A DNA stretch of 52,723 nt, taken from a virus. The stretch lies in IMG/VR virus record IMGVR_UViG_3300027973_000071, positions 1 to 52,723 of that record, one strand, 5' to 3'. Below are positions 49,694 to 52,723 of this stretch, in pieces. A model generated the notes under the pieces. That model saw nothing but the letters and a program-made list of their open reading frames with translations. It was not told the origin of the DNA and did not search any database. Position 1 is the first letter of the stretch. Each line of letters opens with the position of its first letter. A program made the position numbers and the translations under genes.

Positions 49694-51229
49694 TTAAGCG
49701 GTGAAGTTGTTCTCTTCGATGGTCTCTTCCGGATTCGGATCCGTGACATCGGGGTTGACTCGCACGATCTCCATCCTGCGATCCAGATAAGGACGCAGAT
49801 TGTTTGTGCTGCTGTATAGCTCGGCATTCACAAACGTCATGAAGTTATCCATCGTCAGCTCGGTAGGACCAAACCTTTTTCCGGCAGTGAACTCAACTAT
49901 TGCATTTGAGAACTCGATGGCAGACATGACTGAGTCGTACTTCAAAGAACCCCTGAAGACTCGCAGCTCGATGGTTCGGCTGGGCGTGATGTTCAACGCC
50001 TCGTACCGATCCTCGCTATCCATTGCATCCTCGATGGTCTTCTTCTTGATCCTGCAATAGCCGGTCGCATAGCGCCGAGCAACAGCTTTAATCAGCGGTT
50101 CGTTTGCTGGATCATTGATGAAAGTCACCATCTTGGCGATCTGCATCTGAGTCATCTCCGCTTTGGTGATGTGAACGTGAAGACCGCAAGTCGAAGTGTT
50201 GTGCGAACGAAGACCGCGCACAGCATCTCGGTCATTGAGAAACTGCCAGAGTCTTTCATGCGCCGGCAAAGAGAACGGCTGCGTGATGATTTCAAAGCCG
50301 TCGTTCAAAGAACCGTCATGCTCGAAGAAAACTTTGTTCCCAATAACTCCGCCGTTGATGACTTCATTCAAACGCCTAGCGTGATCGTGTCGATCGCCAA
50401 CCCTAGTCTCAACCTCTAGCTCAACGCCAAACCAACGAGAAAAGTTCGTAGACCATTCGTCGTGCTGAGGCTGAAACTTTTTCTTGCTCGAGTGGTATGA
50501 GCCAATGACCGGAGGCGCTGGCGGAACATAGTTTTCGTGAACGTAGCATCCACGACCCTCGTCGTAGTGAAAGTCGGGATCTTCACGATGAATTTTGACT
50601 TCGCTTCCTGATTCATCAAGAGCCCAAATTGCTACCTCGTTGTAGAGATATGTTTCGTAGTAATCTGCCCAGACGTATTCGCCATTGTCGATGCAGTTAC
50701 GGCAAACATTTCCGTCTCCATATGTTGAAGCTTCCATCTCAGCAAACTCGTAGCCATCGCAGTGGTCACACGAAACTATGTTGAACTCTGTGTCAAGCCA
50801 TTGAAAGCACTCGTCGTAGTCTTCTGCATCTGAAACTGTGCTTATCAAATCGCGTAGTCTACGAATTGACTTTTCTTGTAGGCAGTTGTCGGCTCGAACA
50901 CGAATCAAAAGCCAAGGCATCATGCATTGATGGCTGCTTACCCTATTCTTTATTCCATAAAACAAAGTTTTGAGTTTGCTAACTTTCAGAAACAGTTCAT
51001 CATGAACGGACTTCAGTTGATCCCGATCTTCAAGAGAAACGGCTCGGGTGTAACGATATGCAGCGGTTTCCAACTCGCCGCAAAGTGTGACGTAGCGGTT
51101 GAGCATGAGCTCCAGCCCTTCAGTCGCCTCTCCGCTGTCCTCTTCCAACTTTTCAGCGTACTCGTCGATGATTTTTTGCGTTGTCTCAACCGATCCATCG
51201 AGTCGATCAAGCATTGCCACGTATGACAT
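49694..51229 (-). CDS. COOH-NH2 amidoligase with zinc ribbon
   Basis: A 511-residue protein. Residues 1-150 are helical. A zinc ribbon is formed by C154, C157, C176 and C179. The C-terminal half is an amidoligase of the glutamine-synthetase/GCS-like fold (Amidoligase_2): RWFGVELEVE (265-274), FEHDGSL (302-308) with E313, CGLHVH (348-353) and TIELRVFRGS (419-428), supplying Mg-ATP ligands. It would join an amine to a carboxylate with ATP. AAGGAG is at good spacing. First gene of an operon behind two hairpins. Confidence 0.8.
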   Translation of the reverse strand: MSYVAMLDRLDGSVETTQKIIDEYAEKLEEDSGEATEGLELMLNRYVTLCGELETAAYRYTRAVSLEDRDQLKSVHDELFLKVSKLKTLFYGIKNRVSSHQCMMPWLLIRVRADNCLQEKSIRRLRDLISTVSDAEDYDECFQWLDTEFNIVSCDHCDGYEFAEMEASTYGDGNVCRNCIDNGEYVWADYYETYLYNEVAIWALDESGSEVKIHREDPDFHYDEGRGCYVHENYVPPAPPVIGSYHSSKKKFQPQHDEWSTNFSRWFGVELEVETRVGDRHDHARRLNEVINGGVIGNKVFFEHDGSLNDGFEIITQPFSLPAHERLWQFLNDRDAVRGLRSHNTSTCGLHVHITKAEMTQMQIAKMVTFINDPANEPLIKAVARRYATGYCRIKKKTIEDAMDSEDRYEALNITPSRTIELRVFRGSLKYDSVMSAIEFSNAIVEFTAGKRFGPTELTMDNFMTFVNAELYSSTNNLRPYLDRRMEIVRVNPDVTDPNPEETIEENNFTA

Positions 51230-51251
51230 GAGTTCTCCTTAGAAATAAAAC

Positions 51252-51269
51252 GGCCCGCTTTAGCGGGCC
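51252..51269 (-). terminator. Hairpin with U-rich tail before amidoligase
   Basis: GGCCCGC (51252-51258) and GCGGGCC (51263-51269) pair perfectly with a 4-nt loop. On the minus strand the stem is followed by GTTTTATTTC, so it can terminate leftward transcripts. It is only about 22 bp before the amidoligase start, so it may be an attenuator rather than an operon end. Confidence 0.7.
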
Positions 51270-51329
51270 ACGAATAGAGAAGAAACAAAGAAGCAGCGGT
51301 TAGAAACAGGGGAACATAGAAAGAGCGAA

Positions 51330-51354
51330 GCCCCTCCCTCTATAGGGGAGGGGC
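51330..51354 (-). terminator. Perfect 9-bp hairpin after LuxR-type gene
   Basis: GCCCCTCCC (51330-51338) and GGGAGGGGC (51346-51354) form a perfect stem with a 7-nt loop. On the minus strand the following bases (TTCGCTCTTTC) are only weakly U-rich. With the hairpin at 51252-51269 it forms a tandem barrier between the regulator and the amidoligase operon. Confidence 0.55.
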
Positions 51355-51363
51355 ATAGCGGGG

Positions 51364-51723
51364 CTACGAGGAAGAGGGGAAGTCTCTCTCCTTTATTCTT
51401 GCCTCAATTGCGTGCCCGAACTTGATGACTCGGTCGGCCCACGCTAGGTCCATATTGCTGAACGTGATGTTGGTAAATTCTCTCAGGATGTCTAGCTCTG
51501 TGAGCGGCTTGAATGGATCCTTGATTTCTATTGGTGATTTGCTGTATGCAACCATCGCTTGAGCCCGTGTCTTAACCCCAATGGATTTGAATATATCTGT
51601 CAGGTGCAGCTTTACTGTAACCTCAGCCATACCAAGGGCTCGCGCTATTTCTTTGTTGGATCTGCCTTTGCAGACCTCATCCAGAACTGAGCGTTGTCTT
51701 GGCGTTAACTGTGGCTCTTCCAT
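51364..51723 (-). CDS. LuxR/NarL-type HTH regulator without receiver
   Basis: Residues 5-62 are a GerE-type domain: LTPRQRSVLDEVCKGRSNKEIAR, ALGMAEVTVKLHLTDIFKSIGVKTRAQAMV, with the usual recognition helix 'EVTVKLHLTDIFKSIGV'. There is no receiver domain; the C-terminal 57 residues (TELDILREFTNITFSNMDLAW) are unassigned. It probably binds phage or host promoters. Its gene is divergent from 51831 and upstream of the amidoligase operon. Confidence 0.85.
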   Translation of the reverse strand: MEEPQLTPRQRSVLDEVCKGRSNKEIARALGMAEVTVKLHLTDIFKSIGVKTRAQAMVAYSKSPIEIKDPFKPLTELDILREFTNITFSNMDLAWADRVIKFGHAIEARIKERDFPSSS

Positions 51724-51830
51724 TTGGCTCTTCCTATACCTTGGTCAGGCATACCTCAGTCGTATGGTTGCGGTCTGGCATCTATCGTTCAATCACCTTG
51801 CCGTCGCGTTGACGGTTTAGGAGATAAACA
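51724..51830. promoter_or_regulatory. Divergent intergenic region
   Basis: This 107-bp gap separates the leftward LuxR-type gene and the rightward glycine-rich gene, so promoters on both strands are expected. On the + strand TTGGTC and TATGGT spaced 16 bp (about 51738-51765) are a weak sigma70-like pair. TTAGGAG precedes the 51831 start. The LuxR-type protein could control both sides; this is inferred. Confidence 0.35.
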
Positions 51831-52610
51831 ATGTCTGATTCTTCCGGAATGGACGGGCTTGGCCCGATGTTGATGTCTATGGCTACCAAAGGTGGCGGAG
51901 GCGATGGTATGTTTGGTGGCGGCGGCAGCGGGCTTATCGGTGGCCTTATCCTTGGTTCGCTTCTGCGCCAAGGCAATGGCGGTCTGTTCGGCAATGGCAC
52001 TGATGGTGCCGGCGTTGTTGGCGGCGCCGTTCTGCGCAACCCGCCCGAACAAAACCAAGCCAACATGGACTTGATGCAAGCAATTGGCGCTGTTGACAAA
52101 GCTACTGCCGTATCCACTGCGGCAATGGAGGCTTCTCAAGCTCAGCAATCTGCCGCGATCGTCAGTCAACTGAACAACGTGACTGGCTCCCTGGCCAATC
52201 GCATTGACGGTACGAAAGACGCCGTGAACGCAAACACTGTTGCGCTCATGCAGATGATCAACGCGACCAACACCAACATCACAAATGATGGTGAGAAGAC
52301 TCGTGCCCTGATCACCAGCAACTACCAGGACACGTTGAACCGTCAACTGGCAGAGGCTAATGCCGCCATCATTGAGCTGCGTGGGGACTATCGTGCTCAG
52401 CGTCATGCTCGCGATACCGAAGTCACTGTTACGCAGACCGTGAACCAAGCTCAATCGCAGCAGCAGCAACAAACCCAGTTCGATCGTCTGTACCACATGA
52501 TTGCCGACGCAAGTCAGAGCATTCGTGCTACCAATCAGGCTATCAACTTTGGTTCTGGAACCCAGACTGCCAGCCCCATCAACACGACCAGCAACAACCG
52601 GGTTGGCTGA
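51831..52610 (+). CDS. Glycine-rich coiled-coil protein, 259 aa
   Basis: Residues 20-70 are Gly-rich and hydrophobic (GGGGDGMFGGGGSGLIGGLI). Residues 75-200 are helical (MDLMQAIGAVDKATAVSTAAMEA, DAVNANTVALMQMINATNTNITN), with Asn/Gln/Ala heptads. The C-terminus is Gln- and Ser-rich. Similar proteins occur in marine and freshwater phages with no defined role. A structural or DNA-condensing protein is possible. AGGAG is upstream of the ATG. Confidence 0.6.
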   Translation: MSDSSGMDGLGPMLMSMATKGGGGDGMFGGGGSGLIGGLILGSLLRQGNGGLFGNGTDGAGVVGGAVLRNPPEQNQANMDLMQAIGAVDKATAVSTAAMEASQAQQSAAIVSQLNNVTGSLANRIDGTKDAVNANTVALMQMINATNTNITNDGEKTRALITSNYQDTLNRQLAEANAAIIELRGDYRAQRHARDTEVTVTQTVNQAQSQQQQQTQFDRLYHMIADASQSIRATNQAINFGSGTQTASPINTTSNNRVG

Positions 52611-52611
52611 G

Positions 52612-52723
52612 ATGGAAGCTAACGTGGTTGTCAATGGCGGCGTCACTCAGAGTGGTGTCGTTGAAAACGACGAGGTCTTTTACTCGGATCAATCAAAGCC
52701 AGAGCCCGAGCCGAAGCCGGATC
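52612..52723 (+). CDS. Truncated gene at window edge
   Basis: An ATG follows the previous stop by one base, and the frame (EANVVVNGGVTQSG, then EPEPKPD) is open to the last base. Only 37 residues are visible. It is probably co-transcribed with the glycine-rich gene. The acidic/Pro-rich end may be a linker. No function can be given. Confidence 0.45.
   Translation, partial: MEANVVVNGGVTQSGVVENDEVFYSDQSKPEPEPKPD

Noticed and set aside
1-52723. Terminal direct repeats at the window ends
   Set aside because: The first and last bases were compared by eye and share no obvious repeat; the last gene is cut, so the ends are probably arbitrary.
1-52723. tRNA genes and CRISPR arrays
   Set aside because: No clover-leaf with the conserved T-loop and acceptor pairing and no regularly spaced repeats with unique spacers were found by reading.

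Overview
The window looks like most of the genome of a tailed phage with a short, podovirus-type tail that infects a Gram-negative bacterium. Supporting signs are a terminase/portal/scaffold/capsid block, tail-adaptor and nozzle-like proteins with no sheath or classical tape measure, giant internal (ejected) virion proteins, and a lysis cassette with inner- and outer-membrane spanins, which only a two-membrane host requires. The GC-rich sequence and protein types recall podoviruses of Burkholderia, Pseudomonas and related proteobacteria, but the host cannot be fixed from sequence alone. The right edge cuts a gene, and no DNA polymerase, RNA polymerase or integrase is visible, so the genome may be incomplete here or may depend on the host.

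Layout. (1) 1-1239: a mostly non-coding left region with DnaA-box-like sites, hairpins, a nested-stem element before one small gene (449-721), an AT-rich stretch with inverted and direct repeats, and a terminator. (2) 1240-37067, + strand: packaging and head genes (terminase, portal, scaffold, capsid), adaptors, fibre proteins including a 434-residue protein built of 20-residue repeats, lysis genes (holin, SAR-type endolysin, Rz with nested Rz1), nozzle and a 1204-residue fibre, a GNAT protein, two internal virion proteins, a 3317-residue polyvalent protein, an HslV-like Ntn hydrolase, a metallophosphoesterase and small genes. (3) 37249-41882, - strand: a tightly overlapping operon with two nucleotide pyrophosphohydrolase-type proteins, an excisionase-like HTH, a PD-(D/E)XK nuclease and an Erf annealing protein. 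(4) 41883-42206: a divergent control region. (5) 42207-47305, + strand: primase-helicase, small zinc-binding and winged-helix proteins, an HNH-like nuclease, an HExxH protein and a Holliday-junction-type nuclease, ending in a terminator. (6) 47447-51723, - strand: a LuxR-type regulator, then a possible attenuator and an operon with a COOH-NH2 amidoligase, a class II glutamine-amidotransferase-like protein, two unknown proteins, a HicA-like protein and an HTH protein. (7) 51831-end, + strand: a glycine-rich helical protein and a truncated gene.

How they work together. Region 2 builds, fills and releases the particle. Regions 3 and 5 supply nucleotide-pool control, recombination and primosome functions from one divergent promoter region. 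Region 6 is the most unusual accessory block: an amide-bond-forming enzyme beside a glutamine-hydrolase-like protein suggests a phage-encoded protein- or metabolite-tagging pathway whose substrate is unknown.
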